A stretch of DNA of 64,000 nucleotides from Bog-473 sp963707835 (GCA_963707835.1 CAVPRI010000001.1:310001-374000), one strand, 5' to 3'. Shown: positions 26,743 to 34,953, counted from the stretch's first letter. Notes: generated by a model not told the origin, from the sequence alone. Numbers and translations: made by a program.

Positions 26743-27069
26743 ATGCGGCCCTACGAAGTCATGGCCATCTTCGAGGCCACCACCGAACCCACCGTGATCC
26801 AGGGCGTGCTCGACCGCGCTCTGGACGTGATCCGCGGCGCGGGGGGCAACCCCGGCGCCATCGACCGCTGGGGGCGGCGTCCCTTCGCCTACGAGGTGAA
26901 CCACCGCCGCGAGGGCTACTACGTGATCGTGGAGTTCACCGGCGAACCCGAGACCGTGGCCGCGCTCGACCGCATGCTGGGGCTGGCCGACGAGGTCGTG
27001 CGCCACAAGGTCGTCCGGCTTCCCGGTGCCAGCCCCAGTGCGGCAATGCCCGAGCCGGCAGCGAGCTGA
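26743..27069 (+). CDS. rpsF: 30S ribosomal protein S6 (bS6)
   Basis: The 108-residue protein begins MRPYEVMAIFEATTEP and has the S6 core WGRRPFAYEVNHRREGYYVI. GGGAGGTACGCCGCCC precedes the ATG with a consensus ribosome-binding site. It opens the rpsF-ssb-rpsR-rplI operon. S6 forms a dimer with S18 on the 30S platform, and both are encoded here. A 12-residue Ala/Pro tail extends past the fold. Confidence 0.97.
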   Translation: MRPYEVMAIFEATTEPTVIQGVLDRALDVIRGAGGNPGAIDRWGRRPFAYEVNHRREGYYVIVEFTGEPETVAALDRMLGLADEVVRHKVVRLPGASPSAAMPEPAAS

Positions 27070-27090
27070 GCGGCGGCGAGAGGAGCAGAG

Positions 27091-27555
27091 ATGGCAACAG
27101 ACAACAGCGTGACGTTGGTCGGCAACGTCACCCGTGATCCCGAGCTGCGCTTCACCAACACCGGGCAGGCGAACGTCACCTTCGGGTTGGCCGTCAACCG
27201 GCGCTGGCAGAACCGCCAGACCCAGGAGTGGGAGGAGGCCACGTCCTTCTTCGACGTCGTGTGCTGGCGCGAGATGGCCGAGAACGTGAGCGAGTCCATC
27301 ACCCACGGGGCGCGGGTCATGGTGGCGGGACGCCTCGAGCAGCGCAGCTGGGAGACCCAGGAGGGGGACCGCCGCTCGAAGGTCGAGGTGGTGGCCGACG
27401 AGATCGGCCCGTCACTGCGCTGGGCCACGGCACAGATCACCAAGAACGAGCGGCGGGGCCCCGGTGACGGGTCCCCGCGCGGCGGCCGACAGGCGGCCCC
27501 GCCGCCGCCGGCGGCACAGACCGGCGGCTACGGATACGACGAGGAGCCTTTCTGA
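27091..27555 (+). CDS. ssb: Single-stranded DNA-binding protein
   Basis: OB-fold protein that coats single-stranded DNA during replication and repair. The 154-residue protein starts ATDNSVTLVGNVTRDPELRF; the OB fold runs to about residue 110 with FFDVVCWREMAENV. The C-terminal tail is Gly/Pro-rich and ends in the acidic tip YDEEPF, which recruits partner proteins. The stop shares one base with the rpsR ATG (TGATG), so translation is coupled. Confidence 0.97.
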   Translation: MATDNSVTLVGNVTRDPELRFTNTGQANVTFGLAVNRRWQNRQTQEWEEATSFFDVVCWREMAENVSESITHGARVMVAGRLEQRSWETQEGDRRSKVEVVADEIGPSLRWATAQITKNERRGPGDGSPRGGRQAAPPPPAAQTGGYGYDEEPF

Positions 27556-28107
27556 TGGCACGGAACAACCAGCGCGGGGGATCGGCGGCACGGCGCGCCC
27601 CCAAGGACCTCGGCCGCCGGGTGAAGAAGAAGCCCTGCGCGCTCTGCCGGGACAAGGTCGAGTGGGTGGACTACAAGGACGTCCCCATGTTGCGCAAGTA
27701 CATGAGCGACCGGGGCAAGATCAGGTCGCGCCGGGTCACCGGCAACTGCGCGCAGCACCAGCGGGCGCTGGCGCAGGCCATCAAGACGGCGCCGCGAGTT
27801 GGTGCTACTGCCCTACACCCAGCGCACGGTCACCGAGCGCCCGGGCGGGCGCGGGGGCCGCGATGGCGGCCGAGACCGGGGCGATCGCGGTGATCGCGGT
27901 GATCGGGGCGAGCGGGGCGAGCGGCGCGGCGGAGAGGCTGCAACGGCGCCGGGTGCCGGGGCCGTTGGTGCTCCTGGCGGTGTCGAGTCGGTCGAGGATG
28001 TCGAGGCCCTGGCGCTCGAGGGCCTGCAAGGCGGCGGGGCCGGTGCGGCTCCCGACCTTCCCGGCGAGATCCCGGTCGGTGCCGGCGAGGGCGGTTCGGA
28101 CGCATGA
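27555..28107 (+). CDS. rpsR: 30S ribosomal protein S18 (bS18) with long C-terminal extension (frame break)
   Basis: The first 80 residues are a standard S18: RVKKKPCALCRDKVEWVDYK with a CxxC, and RVTGNCAQHQRALAQAIK with the third Cys and His, so this is the zinc-binding C+ form. At about 27790 the frame changes; the second frame gives RELVLLPYTQRTVTE, the conserved S18 end, and continues about 90 more residues. That extension is first Arg/Gly/Asp-rich (DRGDRGDRGDRGERGERRGG) and then acidic and Ala/Gly-rich. The extended frame ends in ATGA with rplI, supporting that it is really translated. The break itself is probably a sequencing indel. Confidence 0.9.
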
Positions 28108-28553
28108 AGGTCCTGTTGCGTGACGACGTGGCCGGCGTGGGCCGGCGGGGCGACATCGTCAGGGTCGCCGGCGGCTTCGCCCGGAACTTCCTCCTGCCCG
28201 AGGGTCGGGCCATCGTGGCCACCGAGGGGATCGAGGTCCAGGCCGAGCAGATGCGTCGTGGCCGTGATCTGCGCGAGGCGCAGGATCGGGGCGCGGCGGA
28301 GACACAGGCCACGTTGCTCGCCGGCGCGGTGATCCCGATCTCGGCGCGCGCCGCCGAGGGAGGGCGCCTGTTCGGCTCGGTGGGTCCTCAGGAGGTCGCC
28401 GAGGCGATCACCGCGGCCAAGGGGGTCGAGGTGGACCGCCGGAACGTGGTGCTGCCCGAGCACCTCAAGGAGACCGGTTCCTTCGAGGTGGCCGTCGAGC
28501 TCTACCGGGACGTCACCGTGGTGGTCACCGTCGAGATCAGTCCGGCCGACTGA
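28104..28553 (+). CDS. rplI: 50S ribosomal protein L9 (bL9)
   Basis: The 149-residue protein has the L9 N-terminal domain with KVLLRDDVAGVGRRGDIVRV and the signature GGFARNFLLPEGRAIVAT, a connecting helix, and the C-terminal domain with GRLFGSVGPQEVAEAI. The ATG overlaps the end of the extended rpsR frame by four bases. It is the last gene of the rpsF operon, 237 bases before dnaB. Intact. Confidence 0.97.
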   Translation: MKVLLRDDVAGVGRRGDIVRVAGGFARNFLLPEGRAIVATEGIEVQAEQMRRGRDLREAQDRGAAETQATLLAGAVIPISARAAEGGRLFGSVGPQEVAEAITAAKGVEVDRRNVVLPEHLKETGSFEVAVELYRDVTVVVTVEISPAD

Positions 28554-28790
28554 CGGCGCGCCCGACCGGCCTGCGGCCGAGCGCGGGCGTCGGGCCTGCG
28601 GCCGCGGCCGCATCCCCCCTGCTGTCACAGCTGTGTGCCCATCATGGCTGTGTGACCGCGCTCTCACGCGCCCGGCTTATCCACACGGCCCGAGCGATTC
28701 CACGCATGGTTTCCCACATGCCCGGGGCCGTTTCCCACAGCAAGTTCTCGGTACCCTTCCCCAGCGCGGGGCCGTCAGAGTAGGGGAGCC
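28554..28790 (+). promoter_or_regulatory. dnaB upstream region with three DnaA-box-like sites
   Basis: No gene is present. TTATCCACA at 28677-28685 is a perfect consensus DnaA box. Two further TTTCCCACA sites at 28710-28718 and 28731-28739 have two mismatches each, in the same orientation, with starts 33 and 21 bases apart, close to whole helical turns. Upstream, GCTGTGTG occurs twice (near 28630 and 28646) within a GTCACA...TGTGAC inverted pattern that may be the rplI terminator or another operator. AGGGGAGCC just before 28791 is the dnaB ribosome-binding site. Confidence 0.6.
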
Positions 28791-30183
28791 GTGGTCCAAG
28801 CCTTCGATGACATCCGTCCCCGCCCGCTCCGCCCGAACACGGCTCTGGCCCCCTCGGGTGGCCGCCTGCCCCCCCACGACCTCGAGGCCGAGGAGTCCCT
28901 CCTCGGGGCCATGTTGCTCTCCTACGACGCCGCCTCGGCGGGCATCGAGAAGTGCTCGGGCGGCGACTTCTACAAGCCCGCCCACGGCCACATCTTCGGC
29001 GCCATCAAGGCGCTCATGGAGCGCGGTGAGGCCGTGGACGCGGTGACCGTCACCGACGAGCTCAAGCGCTCGGGCGTGCTCGACGCGGTGGGCGACCCCT
29101 CGATCTTCATCTCGCTGCAGGCCAACACGCCCTCGATCGCCAACGCCAAGCACTACGCCACCATCGTGGAGGAGCTGGCGCTCCTGCGGCGGCTGATCGG
29201 CGTGGCCGGCGAGATCGCCGACATCGGCTACGCGGTGCCCGAGGACGTGAAGCTCGCGGTCGACGAGGCCGAGCAGTTGGTGTTCAACGTGGGCGAGCGG
29301 CGGACGGCCGACACCATGCGGCCGCTGCACGAGCTGCTCGGCGACGGCCTGGACCGGATCGAGGAGCTCGGCCAGCGCGGCTCGCACATCACGGGAGTGG
29401 CCAGCGGGTACCACGAGCTGGACCGGATCCTGCTCGGCTTCCAGCCCTCGACGCTCAACATCGTGGGGGCCCGCCCCGGCATGGGCAAGACCAGCTTCGC
29501 GCTCGGGAGTCCTGGCCAACGTGGGGCTGAGCGTCGGGCGTCCGGCCCTGCTCTTCTCGCTCGAGATGGGTCACCTCGAGCTGACCCAGCGCCTGCTGGC
29601 CTCGGAGGCCGAGGTCAACGGCCAGAGCCTCCAGACCGGGCGCATACGGACCCAGGACTGGAGCAAGATCGGCATGGCGGTGACCCGGCTGTCGAGCGCG
29701 CCGATCTTCATCGACGACAACCCCGCCGTGACGGTGATGGACATCCGGGCCCGGGCGCGCCGCCTCAAGAAGTCCGAGGGCGACCTGGGCGTGGTGGTGG
29801 TCGACTACCTCCAGCTCATGACCGGTCGAGGCCGGGCCGAGAACCGCCAGAACGAGGTGGCCGAGATCAGCCGCGGCCTCAAGATCCTCGCCCGCGAGCT
29901 CGAGGTGCCGGTCATCGCCCTCTCCCAGCTCTCCCGGAACCTCGAGTCGCGCCAGGACAAGACGCCCCAGCTCTCCGACTTGCGCGAATCGGGGTCGCTC
30001 GAGCAGGACGCCGACGTCGTCCTGTTCATCTACCGCGAGTCCGAGTACAACGACGAGGTGCCGATCGACCGGGCCGACGACGCGCTGATCGAGGTGGCCA
30101 AGCACCGCAACGGCCCGACCGGGAAGGCCAACCTGCTGTTCTTGAAGCAGTACGCGCGCTTCGAGAACCATCGCGGGGTATAG
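28791..30183 (+). CDS. dnaB: Replicative DNA helicase DnaB (frame break)
   Basis: Hexameric helicase at the replication fork. The N-terminal domain starts RLPPHDLEAEESLLGAMLLS. The RecA-like domain has Walker A GARPGMGKTSFAL; at about 29505, inside ctcgggagtcc, the frame changes and continues GVLANVGLSVGRPALLFSLE, then Walker B VVVDYLQLM, IALSQLSRNLESR and the arginine-finger region FIYRESEYND, ending FENHRGV. About 463 residues in total. No intein is inserted at Walker A or elsewhere, unlike M. tuberculosis DnaB. A single extra base explains the break. GTG start. Confidence 0.95.
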
Positions 30184-30242
30184 ACACCCCACCGAGCGCG
30201 CCAAGCCGGCCCGCGGGTTGGGGCGCCCGCTAGAACGGCGAG

Positions 30243-30642
30243 ATGACAGTCCCGCGAATCCCCGAAAGCCATCGTGACCTCCTCGAGGCCCCGTGGCCAC
30301 GGTGGCCACGTTGGGTGCCGACGGATGGCCACAGGTCTCCGAGGTGTGGTTCCTCGCCGAGGACGACGGCATCGTCGCCATCTCGCTCAATTCGACTCGC
30401 CAGAAGACCAAGAACCTAGGGGCCAACCCCGCCTGCACCCTGTCCTCGACCTGGCCAACCCGTATCGCTACCTCGAGATCAGGGGAACGGCCGAGGTGAC
30501 GCCCGACAGCGATCGGGCCTTCGCCGCTCGGGTCGGCGCCGAGTACGACGCCGACCCGAGCGAGCACGACGCACCGGGCGACGAGAGGGTGGTGGTGCGG
30601 ATCGTGCCGTGGCGGATCAACGCCGTCGACATGGCCGGCTGA
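30243..30642 (+). CDS. PPOX-class / F420-dependent flavin-type oxidoreductase (two frame breaks)
   Basis: Resembles the actinobacterial split-barrel PPOX family that binds F420 or FMN. The start is ATG 30243-30245 (TVPRIPESHRDLLEAP). Frame changes near 30293 and 30438 join VATVATLGADGWPQVSEVWF, IVAISLNSTRQKTKNLGANP and ANPYRYLEIRGTAEVTPD, ending VPWRINAVDMAG. About 132 residues, the normal length. The TRQKTKNLGANP segment is the family phosphate- and cofactor-contacting stretch. Substrate unknown. It converges with the minus-strand membrane-protein gene, only seven bases away. Confidence 0.8.
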
Positions 30643-30649
30643 ACGGCGC

Positions 30650-31456
30650 TCAGGAGCCGGCAGCGCCCGGCATCACCGAGACTCCCGAGCCGCTTGCCCT
30701 CCTCGACCTGCGCCGGCGCGTCACGAGGATGCCGACGGGCACGGCGACTGCGAGGGCGGCCCATGGTGTGAGCACCCAGGCGCAAGCGCCGGCCGTGACC
30801 ACCTCGGCCGCCACGACGAGGGCCAGCGCCGCCGGTCCGCGCTCGTCGAAGCGACGGTGGAAGCGGGCGAGGGCCTCGGGCGTGGTGATGCGGCGGCCCA
30901 GGTACACGGCCAGGCCGCGCACCAGGCCGAAGAGGACGCCGACGGACCAGGCCAGCCACGGGCGTCCGGTCAGCGCGGCCAGGGCGATGGTCACGTAGAC
31001 GGCCGAGGTCTTGACGTAGGTGGCGAGCCCCACGCCGATCTGCCAGCCGAACCCGGCTCCGTAGACCCAGGGCCGGAACTGGTCGAGCCAGCGCTCGTTC
31101 ACCTGGCGCCGGTGGATCGGCAGGTGGAAGCCGCCCACGGCGGCATCGGAGGCAGCCGCGGCCAGGCACGCCAGGGTCCCGAGCAGGGCCAGCACCACGG
31201 GGCCCGGGCCGAGGGAGCGGGTGCCGGCGGCCAACGCGGCCATGAACAGGCCGAGCGTGGCACCACCGGTGACACTGCCGGCCACGAACCAGGCCGCCGT
31301 GGAGCGGTAGCGGTGGCCTCGGCCGCGCTCGGCCAGGGGCGTGATGCTCGAGAGCATCGAGGTGCCGCACGGTGACCACGTCGAACGGGCGGCGCCGACC
31401 AGTGCCATGAGGGCCGCTCCGGCACCCAGGACGGAGACGGTCGTGGTGGTGTTCAT
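30650..31456 (-). CDS. Polytopic membrane protein of the mau-like cluster, function unknown
   Basis: This 268-residue protein starts at ATG 31454-31456. About six to seven hydrophobic segments are visible, beginning at residue 8, and the N-terminal STWSPCGTSMLSSITPLAER resembles the Cys-containing first loop of CcdA/DsbD-type thiol carriers, though only one Cys is at that place. The middle has QVNERWLDQFRPWVYGAGFG and an Arg-rich C-terminal tail. It is the last gene of a five-gene minus-strand run with MauD- and MauE-like genes. A MauF-like or thiol-transport role is possible but unproven; I do not assign a family. Confidence 0.7.
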   Translation of the reverse strand: MNTTTTVSVLGAGAALMALVGAARSTWSPCGTSMLSSITPLAERGRGHRYRSTAAWFVAGSVTGGATLGLFMAALAAGTRSLGPGPVVLALLGTLACLAAAASDAAVGGFHLPIHRRQVNERWLDQFRPWVYGAGFGWQIGVGLATYVKTSAVYVTIALAALTGRPWLAWSVGVLFGLVRGLAVYLGRRITTPEALARFHRRFDERGPAALALVVAAEVVTAGACAWVLTPWAALAVAVPVGILVTRRRRSRRASGSGVSVMPGAAGS

Positions 31457-31484
31457 GGCGCAGGGGCCTCCTCTCGTCGCGGTC

Positions 31485-32885
31485 TCATGCGGCCGAACCC
31501 AGGAAGGGCGCCCCTCCGAAGGCGAAGACCCCGCCGTCCTGGGCCACCAGCCAGTAGCCGGCGGCCGCGCCGTAGGGGGCCATGCCCACCACCGGCCGGG
31601 ACAGGTGGATCGCACCGGTCGAGCCGTCGAAGGGCGAGTCCCCGAACGTGAAGATGCCCCCGTCGCTGGCCACCAGCCAGTAGCCGCCGCCGGTGGGTGT
31701 GGGCGCCATGCCCACCACGGGCTGGTTGAGCCGCTGCCCGCCCATGGAGCCGAAGAAGGCGGCGTCCCCGAACGTGAAGATGCCCCCGTCGCTGGCCACC
31801 AGCCAGTAGCCGCCGCCGGTGGGTGTGGGCGCCATGCCCACCACGGGCTGGTTGAGCCGCTGCCCGCCCATGGAGCCGAAGAAGGCGGCGTCCCCGAACG
31901 TGAAGATGCCCCCGTCGCTGGCCACCAGCCAGTAGCCGCCGCCGGTGGGTGTGGGCGCCATGCCCACCACGGGCAGGTTGAGTCGGTGCCCGCCCGTCGA
32001 GCCGAGGAAGGGCGCACCGCCGTAGGCGAAGATGCCCCCGTCACTGGCCACCAGCCAGTAGCCGCCGGTCCTGCACGCCGCGCCCGCCACGATGGGGGCG
32101 GCGAGCGGTAGCCCAGTGGCGTCGCCGTCGAGGGCGAAGTCGCCGTAGCCGAGGACCCTTCCGAAGGCCGTGACCACCGCGTACCCGCCACTGTCCGCGC
32201 TGGGGACCAGCGCCACCGTCTGGCAGTTGGTGGCGGCCGAGGCACAGGGCGGCACCGGGGGCGCGGGGGTCCAGCAGGCCTCGTTCTGCTCGGCGGTGGC
32301 GTTGTCGACGGCCACGGCGGTCGTGCAGGAGGGGTCGACCTGCCAGGGGGGGACGCAGGCCACCACCCGGCACACGATGCGTCCCATGCACGCCACGTCC
32401 TGGTTGCACTGCCCGTAGCGGAACTGAAGGCAGCCGGTCAGGAAGGAGTTGCACCCCTGGGAGCCGCAGCCGCAGGCGGTGTGGTCGCAGCCGGGCTCGC
32501 AGAAGGGGAACCCGGCACTGCACCCGGCGCCGCAGGCACAGGTGGAGTTGCAGTCCATGTAGTAGCGGGGACCGCCGCAGTACGAGGAGTTGTCGGCCAC
32601 CCACCAGCCCCCCATGACGGTGTTCTCGGGGCAGTAGTTGTACCCGCTCACGGCGCAGCAGAACTCGGAGAACCCCGAACAGCAGGTGGAGCCACACCCG
32701 CAGCCCTGGTTCCCGCACTCGCAGATGGCGCCGTAGGCGCTGCCTGGCCTCAGCGCGAGGTCGAGGCCCGAGCCGACGGCCACGGCGCTGCCCACGAACG
32801 CCGAGCGATTGATCAGGCTGCGCCGCGAGAGGCGGCCCTCGAGCATGGAGGCGGTGCGGGTGACCAGGGTGGTCGAGATGCTCAT
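31485..32885 (-). CDS. Tat-exported cysteine-rich protein (MADH light-chain-like) fused to propeller repeats
   Basis: 466 residues from ATG 32883-32885. A twin-arginine signal SRRSLINRSAFVGSAVAVG lies near residue 20. Residues about 50-235 hold 28 cysteines by hand count, with pairs and CxC patterns, and a block NYCPENTVMGGWWVADNSSY then CGGPRYYMDCNSTCACG that resembles the small subunit of methylamine dehydrogenase. From about 250 to the end are five or so 42-residue units of the GYWLVASDGGIFTFGDAAFF type, ending GGAPFLGSAA. These units are common in Acidimicrobiia and probably form a beta propeller. The ATG overlaps the stop of the MauE-like gene by four bases. Cofactor and substrate are unknown. 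Confidence 0.75.
   Translation of the reverse strand: MSISTTLVTRTASMLEGRLSRRSLINRSAFVGSAVAVGSGLDLALRPGSAYGAICECGNQGCGCGSTCCSGFSEFCCAVSGYNYCPENTVMGGWWVADNSSYCGGPRYYMDCNSTCACGAGCSAGFPFCEPGCDHTACGCGSQGCNSFLTGCLQFRYGQCNQDVACMGRIVCRVVACVPPWQVDPSCTTAVAVDNATAEQNEACWTPAPPVPPCASAATNCQTVALVPSADSGGYAVVTAFGRVLGYGDFALDGDATGLPLAAPIVAGAACRTGGYWLVASDGGIFAYGGAPFLGSTGGHRLNLPVVGMAPTPTGGGYWLVASDGGIFTFGDAAFFGSMGGQRLNQPVVGMAPTPTGGGYWLVASDGGIFTFGDAAFFGSMGGQRLNQPVVGMAPTPTGGGYWLVASDGGIFTFGDSPFDGSTGAIHLSRPVVGMAPYGAAAGYWLVAQDGGVFAFGGAPFLGSAA
31638..31974. repeat. Perfect 126-bp tandem repeat inside the propeller region
   Basis: The 337 bases repeat exactly with a period of 126 (2.67 copies); the flanking units on either side match in protein sequence but differ at several bases. 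The unit encodes 42 residues, one propeller repeat. Exact identity, including third codon positions, means recent expansion or gene conversion, or an assembly duplication. Confidence 0.95.
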
Positions 32886-33457
32886 GGGGCGCTCACCGGT
32901 CGGCGTCTTGGCGGTCCGAGGAGGCGGCGCGCCCCCTCGAGTGTGGCCAGGTCCGAGAGTGCGAGCAGGGTGAGCCACGCACCGACCGTGCCGGACAGCA
33001 GGAGGGGGAGCCCGTGCCAGGGCTGCTGGGCCAGCACGGTACCGAGCGTCGCGTGCGCCGGCGCCCGGAGCGCCACGGCCAGTGCGGCGGTGGCCAGCAG
33101 GAGGGTCAGCGCCACGTGGGTCCGGGTGGGCACGGTGTCGGGCCGGCCGAAGCAGCCGCAGGTCGACAGGACGCCGCCCCGGCCGGCTGTGGTGGCCACC
33201 ATGACGGAGAAGGCCAGGTAGGAGAGGGCGACCAGGGCGGCCGGGAGCGTCCGGGGGAGCGCCACTGCCGCCGCGCCCAGGACGGCCTCGAGCAGGGCCG
33301 CCACCCGGACGACCGTCCGCAGTGTTCGGGGCGAGCGTCGCCGTCCCGGCGCCAGGGCGTCCAACGCCCGGGCGGTGTCGTCGGGGTGGCGGGCCTTGGC
33401 CAGGCCGGCCACCACGAGGAGGGTGCCCCCGATCAGGTAGAGGCCGAGGAGTGCCAC
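32882..33457 (-). CDS. MauE-like / DoxX-related redox membrane protein
   Basis: 191-residue membrane protein with about four to five helices (ALLGLYLIGGTLLVVAGLAK; ALVALSYLAFSVMVAT; VALTLLLATAALAVAL; LLLSGTVGAWLTLLAL). STCGCFGRPD in the middle carries the paired Cys typical of MauE-type proteins that help maturation of methylamine dehydrogenase small subunit. The stop overlaps the start of the cysteine-rich propeller gene (ATGA), so the two are translationally coupled. Family assignment is from the motif and the neighbours; the role in disulfide handling is inferred. Confidence 0.8.
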   Translation of the reverse strand: MALLGLYLIGGTLLVVAGLAKARHPDDTARALDALAPGRRRSPRTLRTVVRVAALLEAVLGAAAVALPRTLPAALVALSYLAFSVMVATTAGRGGVLSTCGCFGRPDTVPTRTHVALTLLLATAALAVALRAPAHATLGTVLAQQPWHGLPLLLSGTVGAWLTLLALSDLATLEGARRLLGPPRRRPVSAP

Positions 33458-33470
33458 GGGCGTCCCGGCG

Positions 33471-33968
33471 TCAGTTCCACCCGGGCGCGGGGCCCAGGGC
33501 GCTCGACGGGGACGAAACGGTCGGGGTCACAGTGAGCGCACCGAGCAGCTCGTTGACCCGCGGCACCAGGAGCCGGCGGAGCGCGTGGCTGCCCAGCACG
33601 GCGTAGAGCGAGAACGGCCGCCCGCCCTCGGTGAAGAACCACTGGGTGCCGGAGTGGCCCGGGAGACCCCGGCGCAGGGTGGTGGGCGAGAAGTCCCCGG
33701 GCGAGAGCACCGAGGGTCTCCCCTGGCGGGTGAACAACGCCTTGCCCAGGCTCTCGGGACCGTATTCGAAGAGGGTGGTGAAGACGTCGTAGGGGCCCAT
33801 GAGGTTGACGGCACCGCTGCCGAAGTCGCCCACGTCATCGGGGATCGGGAAGGTGGCGAACTGGGCGATCGGATAGGTGGCGCCTACCGCCGAGGGGCGG
33901 ACGAAGATCCGACCCTCGAACCCGGCGGGGAGCCGGGCGGTGATGCCGTGCGCGCCGATGGTCGGCAC
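33471..33968 (-). CDS. Hypothetical protein in the mau-like cluster
   Basis: 165 residues from GTG 33966-33968, three bases after the stop of the MauD-like gene. It starts PTIGAHGITARLPAGFEGRI and contains AQFATFPIPDDVGDFGSGAV, ESLGKALFTRQG, GTQWFFTEGGRPFSLYAVLG and a Thr/Ser/Pro-rich tail. There is no signal peptide, membrane helix or cysteine. I do not recognise the family. Tight spacing on both sides implies co-transcription, so it may be a cluster-specific accessory protein. Confidence 0.7.
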   Translation of the reverse strand: MPTIGAHGITARLPAGFEGRIFVRPSAVGATYPIAQFATFPIPDDVGDFGSGAVNLMGPYDVFTTLFEYGPESLGKALFTRQGRPSVLSPGDFSPTTLRRGLPGHSGTQWFFTEGGRPFSLYAVLGSHALRRLLVPRVNELLGALTVTPTVSSPSSALGPAPGWN

Positions 33969-33971
33969 CGC

Positions 33972-34838
33972 TCAGCCCCGGGACGCCGTGGTGCTCGTCG
34001 AGCCGGCCTCGGCTCCCTGGCCGAAGGGGAACACGTCCTCGAGCGTGCGCGGATAGAGGCTCGGGTCGCCCGGGTGGATCCCCGCCGTTCGCAGCACGTC
34101 GTCGGCCGCGGCCGAGCGGGCCGGGCCGGCGAGGCCCTGGTCCGCCGTGGTCACCGTCGCCGTGGTCACCGTCGCCGTGGGGGCCGGCGACCCCGGGGCG
34201 GTGCCGCCGGAGGTCGAGCGGTCGTGCTCAGCCCGGCGGACCAGCTCGGCCAGCTGCCCGACGTGGCCGGCCACACCCTGGCCGACCGTGCGGCCGGTGG
34301 CCCCGTCGACCAGCACGAAGAACGGCGAGCCCGGCACCTGGTAGTCGAGCCAGGCCTCGGTCGACATGACCACGGGTACCCGGCCGGTGCTCTGGGCCCG
34401 CACCTCGGCGGGAACTTCGCGATCGGGGCCCTTGGTGACCACCACGACCCGGGTGCCCGGGGGAAGCGCCAACTGCTCGGGGTCCTGGAGGGCCTCCCAG
34501 AAGGCCGCGCAGGAGGCGCACCCCGAGGAGAGGAAGCCGAGCAGGGTGAAGTGGGAGCTGTTGTCCACGGCAACGGCGCGTGCGTCCCCCCATGGGGTAA
34601 CCCCCGCGATGGGCGCCGCCGGCCCCAGGGGGGCGGCTCCGGGCGGGGTCTGCAGGGAGCCGGGCGGCTCCACCGCGACCGGCGCGGCACCGGCTGCGGC
34701 GGCTGCAGCCGGGTCACCGACCCCGGCGCCCAGGTCGTGCAGGGCGCGCAGGATGTCGGCGTGGCTCCGCAGGAGTCCGGCCACCAGGAGGCCGAGCACC
34801 AGGACCACGAACGTCGAGACAACGACCAGAGCGACCAC
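33972..34838 (-). CDS. MauD-like membrane-anchored thioredoxin-fold protein
   Basis: 288 residues from GTG 34836-34838, preceded by GGAGGCGAT. One N-terminal helix (VALVVVSTFVVLVLGLLVAG), then an Ala/Pro-rich spacer to about residue 90, then a thioredoxin-like domain with the CxxC LSSGCASCAAFWEAL near residue 110 and the cis-Pro strand SPFFVLVDGATGRTVG. The C-terminal 70 residues are Thr/Ala-rich and poorly conserved. It is the first gene of the five-gene cluster. MauD proteins of this plan help form disulfides in the methylamine dehydrogenase small subunit; here the likely client is the cysteine-rich protein three genes downstream. Confidence 0.8.
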   Translation of the reverse strand: MVALVVVSTFVVLVLGLLVAGLLRSHADILRALHDLGAGVGDPAAAAAAGAAPVAVEPPGSLQTPPGAAPLGPAAPIAGVTPWGDARAVAVDNSSHFTLLGFLSSGCASCAAFWEALQDPEQLALPPGTRVVVVTKGPDREVPAEVRAQSTGRVPVVMSTEAWLDYQVPGSPFFVLVDGATGRTVGQGVAGHVGQLAELVRRAEHDRSTSGGTAPGSPAPTATVTTATVTTADQGLAGPARSAAADDVLRTAGIHPGDPSLYPRTLEDVFPFGQGAEAGSTSTTASRG

Positions 34839-34953
34839 ATCGCCTCCTTCGGATTGCTCCGTCGGTCCCAGTATTGGCACGCCCGCCGCCGACGCGGTGG
34901 GACCCGCTCGGACCGGCCCCGACGCGCACGCGATGCCGGTCGACGCCGGCGCG

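Noticed and set aside
28791..30183. Intein in dnaB
   Set aside because: The two frame segments join directly at the Walker A region with normal helicase sequence and no intein splicing motifs; only a one-base shift is present.
31638..31974. CRISPR-like tandem array
   Set aside because: The 126-bp units are contiguous, without spacers, and encode an in-frame protein repeat.
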